A stretch of DNA of 55,258 nucleotides from Chloroflexota bacterium. Its GTDB lineage: Bacteria; Chloroflexota; Anaerolineae; Anaerolineales; Anaerolineaceae. The notes below the pieces were generated by a model. That model was given only the letters and a program-made list of their open reading frames with translations, was not told where the DNA came from and searched no databases. Every line of letters begins with the position of its first letter. Within the stretch, counting starts at the first letter, position 1. Where the stretch lies: the NCBI GenBank assembly GCA_023381565.1, contig JAMCRR010000172.1, positions 1 through 55,258 on the forward strand. Reading direction: 5' to 3'. The position numbers and the translations under genes were made by a program. Shown here one piece after another: positions 9,049 to 18,061 of this stretch.

Positions 9049-9103
9049 ATAATATCAAGACAGGCGAAGTAGTACGGTTTTTACTATCCCGGGAGATAAA
9101 ATC

Positions 9104-9211
9104 ATGGATCAACATAGGATCTCTCCAGATTTGCTGAGAGGTTATACCGACGGGATGGTCCTGAAACTCCTGATAAGCGGCGATAAATATGATAAGGTAT
9201 CGCCCACATGA
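9104..9211 (+). pseudogene. Truncated PadR-family regulator (N-terminal remnant)
   Basis: A 35-codon frame starts with ATG at 9104 behind a good site (GGGAGATAAAATC). It reads MDQHRISPDLLRGYTDG then MVLKLLISGDKYDKVSPT before TGA. The ISPDLLRG-TD--LKLL--GDKY pattern is the start of the PadR winged helix, which normally continues for about 70 more residues. Here it stops right after GDKY, and a promoter-like element follows, so the rest of the gene is lost. The gap 8919-9313 otherwise contains only regulatory-looking sequence. Confidence 0.55.
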
Positions 9212-9220
9212 CACGTTCGG

Positions 9221-9229
9221 TGCTATAAT
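9221..9229 (+). promoter_or_regulatory. Extended -10 promoter for response regulator
   Basis: TGCTATAAT is an extended -10 element (TGn-TATAAT) with no good -35 box. A small hairpin TGCATT-N6-AATGCA (9241-9258) lies at the predicted RNA 5' end. The start codon is about 80 nt downstream. Confidence 0.55.
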
Positions 9230-9313
9230 CCCTTTCCAGATGCATTCCCTTAAATGCAGCCAGATAAGACCGCAACACATTAGACGCTGAAGTGCGCGGC
9301 CTAGGGAGATTTG

Positions 9314-9949
9314 ATGATGAACCCAATACGGGTCGTTCTGGCAGATGATTTCCCAGTAGTACGTATGGGAATTAAAAATTTGCTGAACCAGACTGAAGAT
9401 ATTGCCGTGGTGGGAGAAGCTGGAAGCGGGACAGAAGCCGTCAACCTGGTTAACGAATTAAATCCTGATATCTTACTCCTGGATATGGAGCTCCCTGAAT
9501 TGCAGGGAGTGGATGTCGTGCGCAAGCTGTTCGCTGCACATTCGCCCGTACGCATCCTGGCGTTGAGCGCTTACGACGATAAGCATTATGTGCTCTCGTT
9601 GCTGGAAATGGGAGCGGCGGGTTATTTAATCAAAGACGAAGCTGCAGAAATGATCGTCGAGGCGGTGCGCGGCGTCGCCAGCGGCGAGAGAGGCTGGATC
9701 AGCCGTGGGATCGCTGCCCAACTTCCCGTGTGGGTGAAAGAAGAAGTGCATAACACCTCCCAGCTTACACAACGCGAGACCGAAGTGCTGCGCCTGGTGA
9801 TCAATGGTAAAACCAACCAGTTCATCGGAGTTACCCTGGGAATCAGCGAGAAAACCGTTGAAAAGTATCTCGATTCGATCTTTAAAAAGCTGGGGGCTAC
9901 CTCCCGAACCGACGCTGCCGTGAAGGCCGTGCGCGATCATCTGGTTTAA
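9314..9949 (+). CDS. NarL/FixJ-type response regulator
   Basis: About 211 residues: an N-terminal receiver domain with the acidic pair in VVLADDFPVV, a phospho-acceptor Asp in ILLLDMELPE (around residue 53) and the conserved Lys in GYLIKDEA, followed by a LuxR-type DNA-binding domain (LTQRETEVLRLVINGKTNQFIG and TVEKYLDSIFKKLGA). AGGGAG precedes ATG at 9314; ATG at 9317 is equally possible. No histidine kinase is nearby, so it is an orphan regulator in this window. The ATPase gene starts 6 bases after its stop, which suggests co-expression. Confidence 0.93.
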   Translation: MMNPIRVVLADDFPVVRMGIKNLLNQTEDIAVVGEAGSGTEAVNLVNELNPDILLLDMELPELQGVDVVRKLFAAHSPVRILALSAYDDKHYVLSLLEMGAAGYLIKDEAAEMIVEAVRGVASGERGWISRGIAAQLPVWVKEEVHNTSQLTQRETEVLRLVINGKTNQFIGVTLGISEKTVEKYLDSIFKKLGATSRTDAAVKAVRDHLV

Positions 9950-9955
9950 ACGCCT

Positions 9956-12547
9956 TTGGAGAGTAAACAAAAGCCATTAACTCCGGCGCCTGCCTGGCAC
10001 ACCCTGGGTGCCTTAGAAACGGCCGCCGAGTTAGAGGTCGATCCGGAGATCGGGCTGGACCCGAGCCAGGCGCGTGAACGTCTGGCTCATTTTGGTTCCA
10101 ACCAGGTGCAGGTCGAAAAACAAGAGCCCATCTGGAAAGAATTCCTCGAAGAGCTTGCCGAACCAATGATCCTGCTGCTGCTGGCAACCGCTGGCCTGTA
10201 TGCGATTTCGGGAGAAATTGCCGACGCCATCGCCATCCTGTTGATCATCCTGGCTTTAAACACCATTGAGGTGGTCAACGAGCAGCGAGCCAAGCGCGCA
10301 ATCATGTCGCTGCGTAAACTGGGAGCGCCAACCGCCCTGGTTCAGCGGCAGGGCGCAGCCGTCGAAATCCCCGGCGCAAGCGTGGTTCCAGGGGATATCC
10401 TTCTCCTTCAGGCAGGTCACCGCCTGGCGGCAGATGCGCGCCTGCTGGAAAGCTACAGTCTGAACGCCGACGAATCCACTCTTACCGGCGAATCCACCCC
10501 GGTTGAGAAGAACGCCCAGATCACTCTCCTGGAAGAAACCCCTCTCTCCGAGCGAGCCAATGTGATGTATGCGGGGACACTGGTCACCCGCGGCCGCGGC
10601 AAGGGCGTGGTGGTGGCTACCGGTGGCAATACCGAATTGGGACGCCTGGCGCAATTGACCCAGACCCTCCAGGAACCACGCACCCCGCTCCAGAAAGCGA
10701 TGCGCGAGCTGAGCGGCTGGATGATTTGGATCGCCATCGGCTTCAGCATCCTCATCCCGTTCCTGGGCGTTGTGATCGGGGGATACCCTATCCAGGAGAT
10801 GCTGCTGATCGGGTTCTCCCTGGCATTTGCGACCATCCCCGAAGAGATGCCGATTATCATCACCATGGTGCTCGGTCTGGGCGCTTACCGGCTTTCACAA
10901 TCTCAGGCGATCGTCAAGCACTTGCAAGCCGTCGAGACTCTGGGCGCGGTGACCGTGATCGCGACCGATAAAACCGGAACGCTGACCGAGAATCGCATGG
11001 CGGTTCGCGAGTTTTTCCCACCAGAGAACCGCTCGGTTTTACTCACGATCGGCGTAGTTGCCAACGGTTTGCCCGGCAGCCATGGAGAGCCTCATGGAGA
11101 CCCTCTGGAGGCCGCCCTTTCGAAGGCCGCACGCCAGGAGGGGATCAACCCAGATTATCCCCTGTTGAACGAGTTTACCTTCGATAACGAGCGCAAGCGC
11201 ATGTCGGTCGTTTGCCGCTGGTCGCCAGGAATGTGGGTTGCGGTAAAAGGGGCCCCGGAAGCCATCCTGGACGTATCCGGCAGCCAGCTTACCACCAATG
11301 GCGACATCCCCCTGACAAATGAAGCCCGCCAGGTCTGGCTGGAGCGCGCCTCCAGCATGGCAGCCCAGGGTCTGCGCGTGATCGCCGCCGCCGAGAAATG
11401 GCTGCCCGATCGCAGCCCAATCACCCAACTGGAAGCGGAGAGCGGGCTGGTCCTCGTAGGCTTGATCGGCATCGCCGATCCTCCCCGGCCCGAAGCAGCC
11501 GAATCGATCCAGGCATGCCGGCGAGGCGGCATTCGCACCATGATGATTACCGGGGACCATCCTCTTACCGCTCGCTCGGTCGCAGATCAGGTTGGCATGG
11601 GCGACGGCTCTGCGGTTCTCACCGGCGCTGAGCTGGACCGCATTTCCGATGAGGATCTTCCGCGAGTCATCGCAAACATCTCCATCTTTGCTCGTACCAC
11701 GCCTGAGCATAAGCTGCGTATCGTACGCCTCCTGCAGGCACAGGGCGAGCGCGTGGCTGTCACAGGCGACGGGACCAATGATGCGCCAGCCCTGGCAGCC
11801 GCAGACATCGGCGTGGCGATGGGCGCGACAGGCAGCGACGTGGCTCGCGAAGCTGGCGATATCATCCTGGCGGACGATAACTTCGCTACGATCGTGCGCG
11901 CCATCCGTGAAGGCCGCACCCTTTATGAAAACCTGCGCAAAGGCGTGAGGTATTACCTCGCCTGCAAAGTCGCTCTGGTGCTGATCATGCTGCTTGCAGT
12001 TCTGGTGCATGCCCCGGTTCCGTTCACCCCCATCCAGATCATCTTGATGGAGCTGTTCATGGATCTGGCCGCAGCTGCCAGCTTCGTGGCCGAACCAGGT
12101 GAAGGAGATCTCATGTCGCGCCCGCCGCGCAACCCGCGCCAACCATTCATGGATCACGAAATGATCGTCGGTATTCTGATGGGCGCAGCCGGTTTATTCG
12201 CCGCCGTTTCCACAGCTTACCTGATCGCCTGGCACAGTGGCATGCAAACGGATGCGGTGCATACCGTCGCTTTCGTCTCCTGGCTGATCGGCCACGTGCT
12301 TCTGGCGTTTAACATGCGTTCTGCGCGGCGGTCAGTTTTTAGCCTGGGATTCTTCTCCAACCGCTTTATGAATGCCTGGGGCGCAGCTGTGATCTTGTTC
12401 GTATTGTTTGTGACCGCCTCCACTCCCCTCCAGGTGTACGTTCAGACAGCCCCGCTGGATTTACCTACCTGGTTGATCATTCTGGCCTGTACCATTACGG
12501 GGACGTTTTGGCTAGAGATAAACAAAGGAAGATTAAAAATCTCTTAG
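9956..12547 (+). CDS. P-type cation-transporting ATPase (PEEMP variant)
   Basis: 863 residues with the full P-type layout: cation-ATPase N-terminal domain (WHTLGALETAAELEV), actuator TGES near residue 180, phosphorylation motif DKTGTLTEN with D338, hinge GDGTNDAPALAAADIGVAMG, and about ten membrane helices. The M4 ion-site motif is PEEMP (295-299) instead of the PEGLP of calcium pumps, and M6 reads MELFMDLAAAASFVAEP. Substrate is therefore uncertain although the protein resembles P2-type pumps. The start appears to be TTG at 9956: the same frame has a stop 9 bases upstream, and the N-terminal motif begins too early for a later start. Confidence 0.88.
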   Translation: MESKQKPLTPAPAWHTLGALETAAELEVDPEIGLDPSQARERLAHFGSNQVQVEKQEPIWKEFLEELAEPMILLLLATAGLYAISGEIADAIAILLIILALNTIEVVNEQRAKRAIMSLRKLGAPTALVQRQGAAVEIPGASVVPGDILLLQAGHRLAADARLLESYSLNADESTLTGESTPVEKNAQITLLEETPLSERANVMYAGTLVTRGRGKGVVVATGGNTELGRLAQLTQTLQEPRTPLQKAMRELSGWMIWIAIGFSILIPFLGVVIGGYPIQEMLLIGFSLAFATIPEEMPIIITMVLGLGAYRLSQSQAIVKHLQAVETLGAVTVIATDKTGTLTENRMAVREFFPPENRSVLLTIGVVANGLPGSHGEPHGDPLEAALSKAARQEGINPDYPLLNEFTFDNERKRMSVVCRWSPGMWVAVKGAPEAILDVSGSQLTTNGDIPLTNEARQVWLERASSMAAQGLRVIAAAEKWLPDRSPITQLEAESGLVLVGLIGIADPPRPEAAESIQACRRGGIRTMMITGDHPLTARSVADQVGMGDGSAVLTGAELDRISDEDLPRVIANISIFARTTPEHKLRIVRLLQAQGERVAVTGDGTNDAPALAAADIGVAMGATGSDVAREAGDIILADDNFATIVRAIREGRTLYENLRKGVRYYLACKVALVLIMLLAVLVHAPVPFTPIQIILMELFMDLAAAASFVAEPGEGDLMSRPPRNPRQPFMDHEMIVGILMGAAGLFAAVSTAYLIAWHSGMQTDAVHTVAFVSWLIGHVLLAFNMRSARRSVFSLGFFSNRFMNAWGAAVILFVLFVTASTPLQVYVQTAPLDLPTWLIILACTITGTFWLEINKGRLKIS

Positions 12548-12575
12548 TTGACATTCACTAAGAACCATGTAAAAT
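12548..12575 (+). promoter_or_regulatory. Promoter of the regulator-heme operon
   Basis: TTGACA at 12548-12553, a 16-bp spacer and TAAAAT at 12570-12575. The -35 box is perfect. The start site would fall near 12582, just before the phased repeats. Confidence 0.65.
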
Positions 12576-12584
12576 TGGGGGCGA

Positions 12585-12622
12585 TTGTATAGTTTTGCAT
12601 AGCATTGTACAGGTTTGATGAG
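12585..12622 (+). promoter_or_regulatory. Phased direct repeats, likely operator of the heme operon
   Basis: TTGTATAG (12585), TTGCATAG (12595) and TTGTACAG (12605) recur at exactly 10 bp; TTGATGAG (12615) continues the register, and TTG also occurs at 12575 and 12625. Units on one face of the helix fit a regulator binding as a head-to-tail array, as MerR-family CarH and BldC do. Lying at about +3 to +40, bound protein would block transcription. Confidence 0.55.
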
Positions 12623-12624
12623 AA

Positions 12625-13266
12625 TTGAACAATTATTTAGCAAGCCCACTACCTGAGGAAAGTACAAAATGGCTGAGTCTAATGCAGGCCGCCGGGAAAC
12701 TGGGGGTCCATCCTGTCACCCTGCGCAGGTGGGCAAAGCGGGGATATATCGCCTGCATGACCACCGCCGGCGGTCACCGCCGTTTTGCTGCGGCAGACTT
12801 GGACCAGTTTGAAATTTCCCGGAGCACCTCCAAACACCCAATAGATTTCACCCAGGCATGGGTCGACAGCTCCCTCCAACGTGTGCGACACGAATTGGAA
12901 GCAAATCCTGATTTTCCCGAATCTCTGTACTTCACAGCAACCGATCGTGAAATCTACCAGACTTTATATGCGCGTTTAGTGGAGGTGATTAAAATCTCAC
13001 TTTCAAATCCTGAAGTCTCTCAGGGTTTGCTGGAAGAAGCCGAAAGCATCGGAAATCTCCTCAGCCAGGTTGCTATCCGGCGGGGGATGCCGGTTTCGAT
13101 GACGCTTCGAATTGTCCTCTATTTTCGAAAGATCCTGAGTGATACCTCCAGCTCACTTTTGGAGACCTGGACAGAGCCTTTACAGACATCCATTACGTTA
13201 TTACGGCATATCTCCGTGGTGTTCGATACCGTGGAGGTAGCCCTAGCCCAACCCTACGACAGGTAA
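12625..13266 (+). CDS. MerR-like helix-turn-helix regulator of the heme operon
   Basis: 213 residues counted from TTG at 12625. The N terminus is a MerR/excisionase-type winged helix (residues about 18-62: MQAAGKLGVHPVTLRRWAKRGYI cut by AGGHRRF in the wing). The remaining 130 residues are predicted all-helical and include a segment AIRRGMPVSMTLRIVLYFRK that recalls RsbR/PucR-type sensory domains; no B12-binding or cysteine motif is seen. It lies 11 bp before hemA and behind the phased repeats, so it probably controls itself and heme synthesis. A later ATG at 12682 is an alternative start but would trim the HTH. Ligand unknown. Confidence 0.75.
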   Translation: MNNYLASPLPEESTKWLSLMQAAGKLGVHPVTLRRWAKRGYIACMTTAGGHRRFAAADLDQFEISRSTSKHPIDFTQAWVDSSLQRVRHELEANPDFPESLYFTATDREIYQTLYARLVEVIKISLSNPEVSQGLLEEAESIGNLLSQVAIRRGMPVSMTLRIVLYFRKILSDTSSSLLETWTEPLQTSITLLRHISVVFDTVEVALAQPYDR

Positions 13267-13277
13267 AGAATCCAACA

Positions 13278-14591
13278 ATGAAGATCATTTCTCTGAGCGC
13301 CTCCCATCATGCTACTTCCCTCGACACCCGCGAGCGTCTGAGTTTTTCAACCTCCGAAACGAGCTCTGTTCTCGACCGATTCACACACCGTGATATCCCC
13401 GAACTGCTTCCCTATTGTGAGTTCGCTATCCTATCCACCTGCAACCGGACAGAGGTTTTTGCTTGCCTTGCCGATCAGGATCAAAAGGAAGAGGCCGGGG
13501 TACAAGTCTTTGTGCCTCTATTGAATTTCCTGGCGAACAAGTCTGGAATCCCAACCACCGAGTTAGATCCACATATTACGCGGTATTCAGGCGAAGCAGC
13601 CGTTTACCACCTGTGCCGCGTTGCCGCCGGGTTGGAATCCATGGTCCTGGGCGAGCCCCAGATCCTGGGTCAGGTTGCCGATGCCTATGAGACCGCACAA
13701 GAACACAACTCCATCGGGCCGGTGCTTTCATCGCTCTTCCGCAGCGCAATTCGGTCGGGCAAGCGCGCCCGGACCGAAACAGGCATCAGCCAGAACCCTG
13801 CCACGATCAGCTCGGTTGCCATTCACCTCGCTGAGAAGGAAGTCGGCTCTCTCTCGGAGCGCGACATCCTGGTGATTGGCGCAGGTGAAATGGCCGAGCT
13901 AGCCGTGTCAGGGCTGCACGCCCACGGCGCAACCTGCGTAACCGTCGTCAATCGCACGCAGCAGCGCTCGGCCGATATGGCCGAACGCTGGGGTTTTCGA
14001 TCCGCTCGTTTCGACCGCCTGAGCGAGGTCATTCAAGAAGCCGACCTGGTCATCGCTTCCACCAACGCTCCGCACGCACTGGTGACGCCGGAGTTGGTCG
14101 AAGAAGCCATGCTGCACCGCCGCCAGCGGCCGATGGTTCTGATCGATATTTCCATCCCCCGCAACATCGACCCAGACGTCGCCTCGATTCCGGGAGCGCG
14201 CCTGTACGACATCGACAATCTGCAGGCGTATCTCAACGGCTCCATCGCCGAACGCATAAAAGAAATCCCCAGCGTCGAGGAGATCGTCGCCAGCGAAGTC
14301 CATCATATGGAACTCTGGCTGCATCAATTCGAAATCCTCCCAACCATTACAGATCTACGCCAGAAGGCCGAGGACATCCGCAAGCGTGAGGTCACTCGCG
14401 CAATGCACCACCTTCCCGATGCAGATGAGCAAACCCGCCTGCAAATTGAGCAGCTCTCAGTCTCTCTGGTGAATAAATTGCTCCACGAGCCGACTTTAAA
14501 CCTGCGCTCTGAAGCGCTGAACGGCCAGGCGGCTGAATACGCCGAGGTCCTCCGCAGGCTGTTCGGTCTAACGGCCGAGAAATCCCACTGA
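13278..14591 (+). CDS. hemA: Glutamyl-tRNA reductase
   Basis: First committed step of C5-pathway tetrapyrrole synthesis: glutamyl-tRNA to glutamate-1-semialdehyde with NADPH. The 437-residue protein shows the catalytic cysteine C55 in ILSTCNRTEVF, the LGEPQILGQV segment (about 124-133), the nucleotide-binding VIGAGEMAELAV (199-210) and the C-terminal dimerisation helix. It is the first enzyme gene of the operon; its product is used by HemL, encoded at the far end of the same operon. Confidence 0.97.
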   Translation: MKIISLSASHHATSLDTRERLSFSTSETSSVLDRFTHRDIPELLPYCEFAILSTCNRTEVFACLADQDQKEEAGVQVFVPLLNFLANKSGIPTTELDPHITRYSGEAAVYHLCRVAAGLESMVLGEPQILGQVADAYETAQEHNSIGPVLSSLFRSAIRSGKRARTETGISQNPATISSVAIHLAEKEVGSLSERDILVIGAGEMAELAVSGLHAHGATCVTVVNRTQQRSADMAERWGFRSARFDRLSEVIQEADLVIASTNAPHALVTPELVEEAMLHRRQRPMVLIDISIPRNIDPDVASIPGARLYDIDNLQAYLNGSIAERIKEIPSVEEIVASEVHHMELWLHQFEILPTITDLRQKAEDIRKREVTRAMHHLPDADEQTRLQIEQLSVSLVNKLLHEPTLNLRSEALNGQAAEYAEVLRRLFGLTAEKSH

Positions 14592-14608
14592 ACCGGGTGA
14601 GCCAACCT

Positions 14609-15526
14609 ATGGATAAAACCACCACACGTATACTCACCCTGGGTACTCGCCCCTCTCGTCTGGCTCGCTGGCAAACCGACCACGTCATCCACCTTCTGCA
14701 AACTGCCTGGCCTGGGCTGGAATGCCGGGTGGAGATCTTCGAGACGCACGGCGACCGGGTCATTGACCGCCCCCTGCCAGAGATTGGCGGCAAAGGGGTC
14801 TTTACTGAAGAGCTGGAGGCCGCTTTGCGCTGCGAGGCGATCGACCTGGCCGTCCATTCCCTGAAAGACCTGCCCATCGAAATGGCCCCCGGCCTGGCGC
14901 TGCCTGCCATCTGCGCTCGCGGCGAGGCGCGCGACGTCCTCATTTCCTCCCGGGCGCAATCTATAGAGACACTCCCCGCAGGAGCCCGGGTGGGCACTTC
15001 CAGCCTGCGCCGCTCTGCGCAGCTCCTCGCCCTCCGCCCGGACCTGGTGATCTTACCCTTGCGCGGCAATATCGACACCCGCCTGCGCAAAGCCCTCCAG
15101 GGAGAGTACGACGCCATCGTCCTGGCGGCTGCCGGGCTCTTACGCCTGGGGGAAGGCGACGAGATCACCCAATATCTCCCGTTTGAGGTCATGCTGCCCG
15201 CTCCAGGTCAGGCTGCTCTCGCCGTCCAAAGCCGGGCAGAAGATGCCGAAACCTTAAAAATCGTGGCTGCGATCGACGATCCTGCCACTCGAAACGCCGT
15301 GACCGCCGAACGCGCCTTCCTCAAGGCGCTGGGGGGAGGCTGTTCCGCTCCGGTGGCTGCTTACGCCTCGCCTCATGGACAATCTTTATCGTTAACCGGA
15401 TTAGTGGCTTCCCTGGACGGCAAACAGCTCATCCGTGTCAACGGTGAAGGGCAGGATCCTGAAGCACTGGGCGCGGCGCTGGGGATGCAAGCCCTCGGAC
15501 AGGGCGCAGGAGAGATACTTGCATGA
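14609..15526 (+). CDS. hemC: Porphobilinogen deaminase (hydroxymethylbilane synthase)
   Basis: Polymerises four porphobilinogens into hydroxymethylbilane on a covalent dipyrromethane cofactor. Visible are the catalytic Asp in HSLKDLP (D87), GTSSLRRSAQL, and the cofactor-anchoring cysteine C245 in LGGGCSAPVAAYA. ATG at 14609 is preferred because GGTGAG lies 7 bases upstream; GTG at 14597 would add four residues. Its stop overlaps the hemD start (ATGA). Confidence 0.96.
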   Translation: MDKTTTRILTLGTRPSRLARWQTDHVIHLLQTAWPGLECRVEIFETHGDRVIDRPLPEIGGKGVFTEELEAALRCEAIDLAVHSLKDLPIEMAPGLALPAICARGEARDVLISSRAQSIETLPAGARVGTSSLRRSAQLLALRPDLVILPLRGNIDTRLRKALQGEYDAIVLAAAGLLRLGEGDEITQYLPFEVMLPAPGQAALAVQSRAEDAETLKIVAAIDDPATRNAVTAERAFLKALGGGCSAPVAAYASPHGQSLSLTGLVASLDGKQLIRVNGEGQDPEALGAALGMQALGQGAGEILA

Positions 15527-16317
15527 ACGCCGCACAACCTTTGCTTGGTAAACACATTTTAATTACCCGCCCGCAGGCGCAATCTGATGCGTTGGCCCAA
15601 CAACTCGCCGATCTGGGCGCCGAGCCAGTCCTTTTACCCGCCATTGAAATCGTTTTGCCCGTGCAGAATAAGGAGCTGGATCGGGCTGTTGCCGAAATCC
15701 CTACCTACCAATGGGTCATCTTTACCAGCGCGAATGGAGTGCAGGCGGTCTGGATCAGAATGGAAGCTCTGGGCCTGGAAATCTCAAGCTTCAAAGGAGT
15801 TAAGGTTGCCGCCATCGGACCCGCCACAGCACATGCACTGGAAGACCTGGGGATTGTCCCGGATTTTATCCCCGACGAGTATCTGGCCGAGGCGATTGCC
15901 GCAGAGATTGGCGACGTGCGCGGGCAGCGTATCCTGCTTCCCCGTGCGGCCATTGCCCGCAAAGCTCTGCCCGAGCTACTGCGCCAGAAAGAGGCTCTGG
16001 TGACCGAGATCGCCGCTTACCAGACCCGGCAGGCTGCCCTCACCCCCCAGCAAGCCGCCAACCTGCTTCAAGGCATCGATGCCGTCACCTTCACCAGTCC
16101 TTCGACGGTGGCGGGCTTTACCCAGATGTTAAACGGGAACCATTTTAATCTGCTGGGGAACGCCGTCATCGCCTGCATCGGCCCGGTGACTGCCCAGGCT
16201 GCCCGGGAGATCGGTTACGAGCCCCAGATTATCGCCTCCGAACACACCACCAGCGGGTTGGTGAAGGCTCTGGTGGAGTACTACCAAAATGCAAGGACAT
16301 CGAGGGAATTCAAATGA
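15523..16317 (+). CDS. hemD: Uroporphyrinogen-III synthase
   Basis: Cyclises hydroxymethylbilane with inversion of ring D to uroporphyrinogen III. 264 residues, the usual length, with two similar alpha/beta domains; [18 protein letters not shown] opens the first, and [10 protein letters not shown] and [19 protein letters not shown] are typical of the second. This family diverges strongly, so position between hemC and hemB supports the call. It overlaps both neighbours by 4 bp. Confidence 0.92.
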   Translation: MNAAQPLLGKHILITRPQAQSDALAQQLADLGAEPVLLPAIEIVLPVQNKELDRAVAEIPTYQWVIFTSANGVQAVWIRMEALGLEISSFKGVKVAAIGPATAHALEDLGIVPDFIPDEYLAEAIAAEIGDVRGQRILLPRAAIARKALPELLRQKEALVTEIAAYQTRQAALTPQQAANLLQGIDAVTFTSPSTVAGFTQMLNGNHFNLLGNAVIACIGPVTAQAAREIGYEPQIIASEHTTSGLVKALVEYYQNARTSREFK

Positions 16318-17375
16318 TCCAGGACATCCTGAATAAACAGAATAAGTCACAGACAGCCTCATCGGCTAATTTCCCGGTAGCGCGTCCGCGCCGCCTTCGT
16401 CTCTCTCCTCAGATCCGCAGCATGGTGCGCGAAACCCAGCTCTCGCCCGATGATTTCATCTACCCCATGTTCGTAGCCCACGGGCGCCGGCTGCAGCAAG
16501 AGATCAGTTCCATGCCCGGGGTCTTCCAGTGGTCGCCCGACCTGCTCCCCGGGGAGATCGAATCCATTGCGAAACTGGGCATCCCGGCTGTGGTCCTCTT
16601 CGGGGTTCCCGAACATAAAGATCCGGTCGGGGAGGAAAATTTCGCCCCAGACGGCATCGTCCAGCAGGCTGTGCGAGCAATCAAGAAGGCCGTACCCGAG
16701 ATGGTGGTGATCACCGATGTATGTCTATGCGAATACACCGACCACGGCCACTGCGGGCTGCTCAACACCGGAGATGGGAAACGCCTGCATCCCCACCTTC
16801 CGGAAGGCTATGTGCTCAACGATGAGACCCTGGACGTGCTCAGCCGTGTGGCTGTTTCCCATGCCGAAGCCGGCGCCGATATCGTCGCCCCCTCCGGGAT
16901 GATCGATGGCATGGTCTCCGCCATCCGCATTGGGCTGGATGAGGCCGGCTTCGAACACCTCCCCATCCTGTCGTACTCGACTAAATACGCCTCCGCCTTC
17001 TACGGCCCCTTCCGTGAGGCTGCCCAGGGTGCGCCCAGGTTCGGCGACCGCAAGAGCCACCAGATGGACCCGGCTAACGTCCGTGAGGCCTTACGTGAAA
17101 CCGCACTGGACGTGGCCGAGGGCGCCGATATGCTCATGGTCAAACCGGCACTCTCCTATCTGGACGTGATCCGCCTCGTCCGTGAAAATTTCCCCGAGCT
17201 GCCCCTGGCAGCCTATAACGTCAGCGGCGAATACGCCATGGTGAAAGCCGCCGCGGCGAATGGCTGGCTGGATGAGCCGCGCGTGGTCCTCGAGATCCTG
17301 ACCAGCATCAAGCGCGCCGGGGCAGACTTGATTCTCACCTATCATGCCAAGGATGCTGCACGATGGCTGAAGTAG
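16314..17375 (+). CDS. hemB: Delta-aminolevulinic acid dehydratase (porphobilinogen synthase)
   Basis: Condenses two aminolevulinates to porphobilinogen. 353 residues. A zinc-type active site is shown by C137, C139 and C147 in [16 protein letters not shown]. The two Schiff-base lysines are K224 ([14 protein letters not shown]) and K277 ([10 protein letters not shown]). The first about 25 residues before [17 protein letters not shown] are an unconserved extension. It overlaps hemD by 4 bp and hemQ by 13 bp. Confidence 0.97.
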   Translation: MIQDILNKQNKSQTASSANFPVARPRRLRLSPQIRSMVRETQLSPDDFIYPMFVAHGRRLQQEISSMPGVFQWSPDLLPGEIESIAKLGIPAVVLFGVPEHKDPVGEENFAPDGIVQQAVRAIKKAVPEMVVITDVCLCEYTDHGHCGLLNTGDGKRLHPHLPEGYVLNDETLDVLSRVAVSHAEAGADIVAPSGMIDGMVSAIRIGLDEAGFEHLPILSYSTKYASAFYGPFREAAQGAPRFGDRKSHQMDPANVREALRETALDVAEGADMLMVKPALSYLDVIRLVRENFPELPLAAYNVSGEYAMVKAAAANGWLDEPRVVLEILTSIKRAGADLILTYHAKDAARWLK

Positions 17376-18061
17376 AAAAAACGAATCGAACCCTCAACCA
17401 TTTCGCTTTCCTCTCTTTTAAGGACACTTACTGGTCCCTGCCTCCCTCCGAGCGCAGCGCCTTGTTCGAGGGGTGGCTTGCGGGGCTGCGCGCTTCCGCC
17501 CCGAAAGTCAATCTCTACCAGGTCTTCCCGGCTGACGGTCGCATCGACCTTCTGGTATGGTCGGCGCTTCCCATCGAGCAGGGCTGCGATACGGGCCGCT
17601 TCTTTGAAGCCTACGCCCGCTCGACCAACCCTCTGCGCCGTTATCTGGAGGTCTCTGCGGTTCTGTGGGGGTATAACCATCCCTCCCAATATTCCCGCGC
17701 CCAGCGCTCAGAGCAGGAGATCGACCCCTTTGCCAGAGAGCACAAGCCGTACCTGATCGTCTACCCCTTCGTCAAGACCGCCGCGTGGTACCTGCTGGGA
17801 CGTGATGCCCGCCAGGGGATGATGAATGAGCACATCCGCATCGGCAAGCAGTACACCGATATCAGCCAGCTCTTGCTATATTCTTTCGGCCTCCAGGATC
17901 AGGAGTTCATCGTGGTGTATGAGACCGACAACCTGGCGCGCTTCTCCGATCTGGTCGGCGAGCTGCGCAACACCGACAGCCGCAGCTACACCCTGCGCGA
18001 TACCCCGATCTACACCGCCGTTTACCATCCCGCTGAAGAGACGCTGGCCTTATGGAAATAA
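17363..18061 (+). CDS. hemQ: Coproheme decarboxylase (HemQ, chlorite dismutase family)
   Basis: Last step of the coproporphyrin-dependent heme pathway: peroxide-driven decarboxylation of coproheme to heme b. 232 residues. Key residues are Y134 and K138 in [11 protein letters not shown], equivalent by spacing to Tyr145 and Lys149 of B. subtilis HemQ, and proximal H157 in MMNEHIRIG. True chlorite dismutases lack this Tyr-Lys arrangement, and the operon context settles the role. The start lies inside the end of hemB; the stop overlaps hemE by 10 bp. Confidence 0.93.
   Translation: MAEVEKTNRTLNHFAFLSFKDTYWSLPPSERSALFEGWLAGLRASAPKVNLYQVFPADGRIDLLVWSALPIEQGCDTGRFFEAYARSTNPLRRYLEVSAVLWGYNHPSQYSRAQRSEQEIDPFAREHKPYLIVYPFVKTAAWYLLGRDARQGMMNEHIRIGKQYTDISQLLLYSFGLQDQEFIVVYETDNLARFSDLVGELRNTDSRSYTLRDTPIYTAVYHPAEETLALWK

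Noticed and set aside
8919-9103. Possible terminator GATGG-ATG-CCATC after the methyltransferase gene
   Set aside because: Five-base stem with a three-base loop and no T-run; too weak to call.
11039-12157. 372-codon minus-strand open frame
   Set aside because: Antisense shadow of the P-type ATPase; no recognisable motif.
12682-13266. B12-dependent CarH/LitR identity for the heme-operon regulator
   Set aside because: The operator arrangement is similar but the C-terminal part lacks the E-x-x-x-H and cobalamin His motifs.
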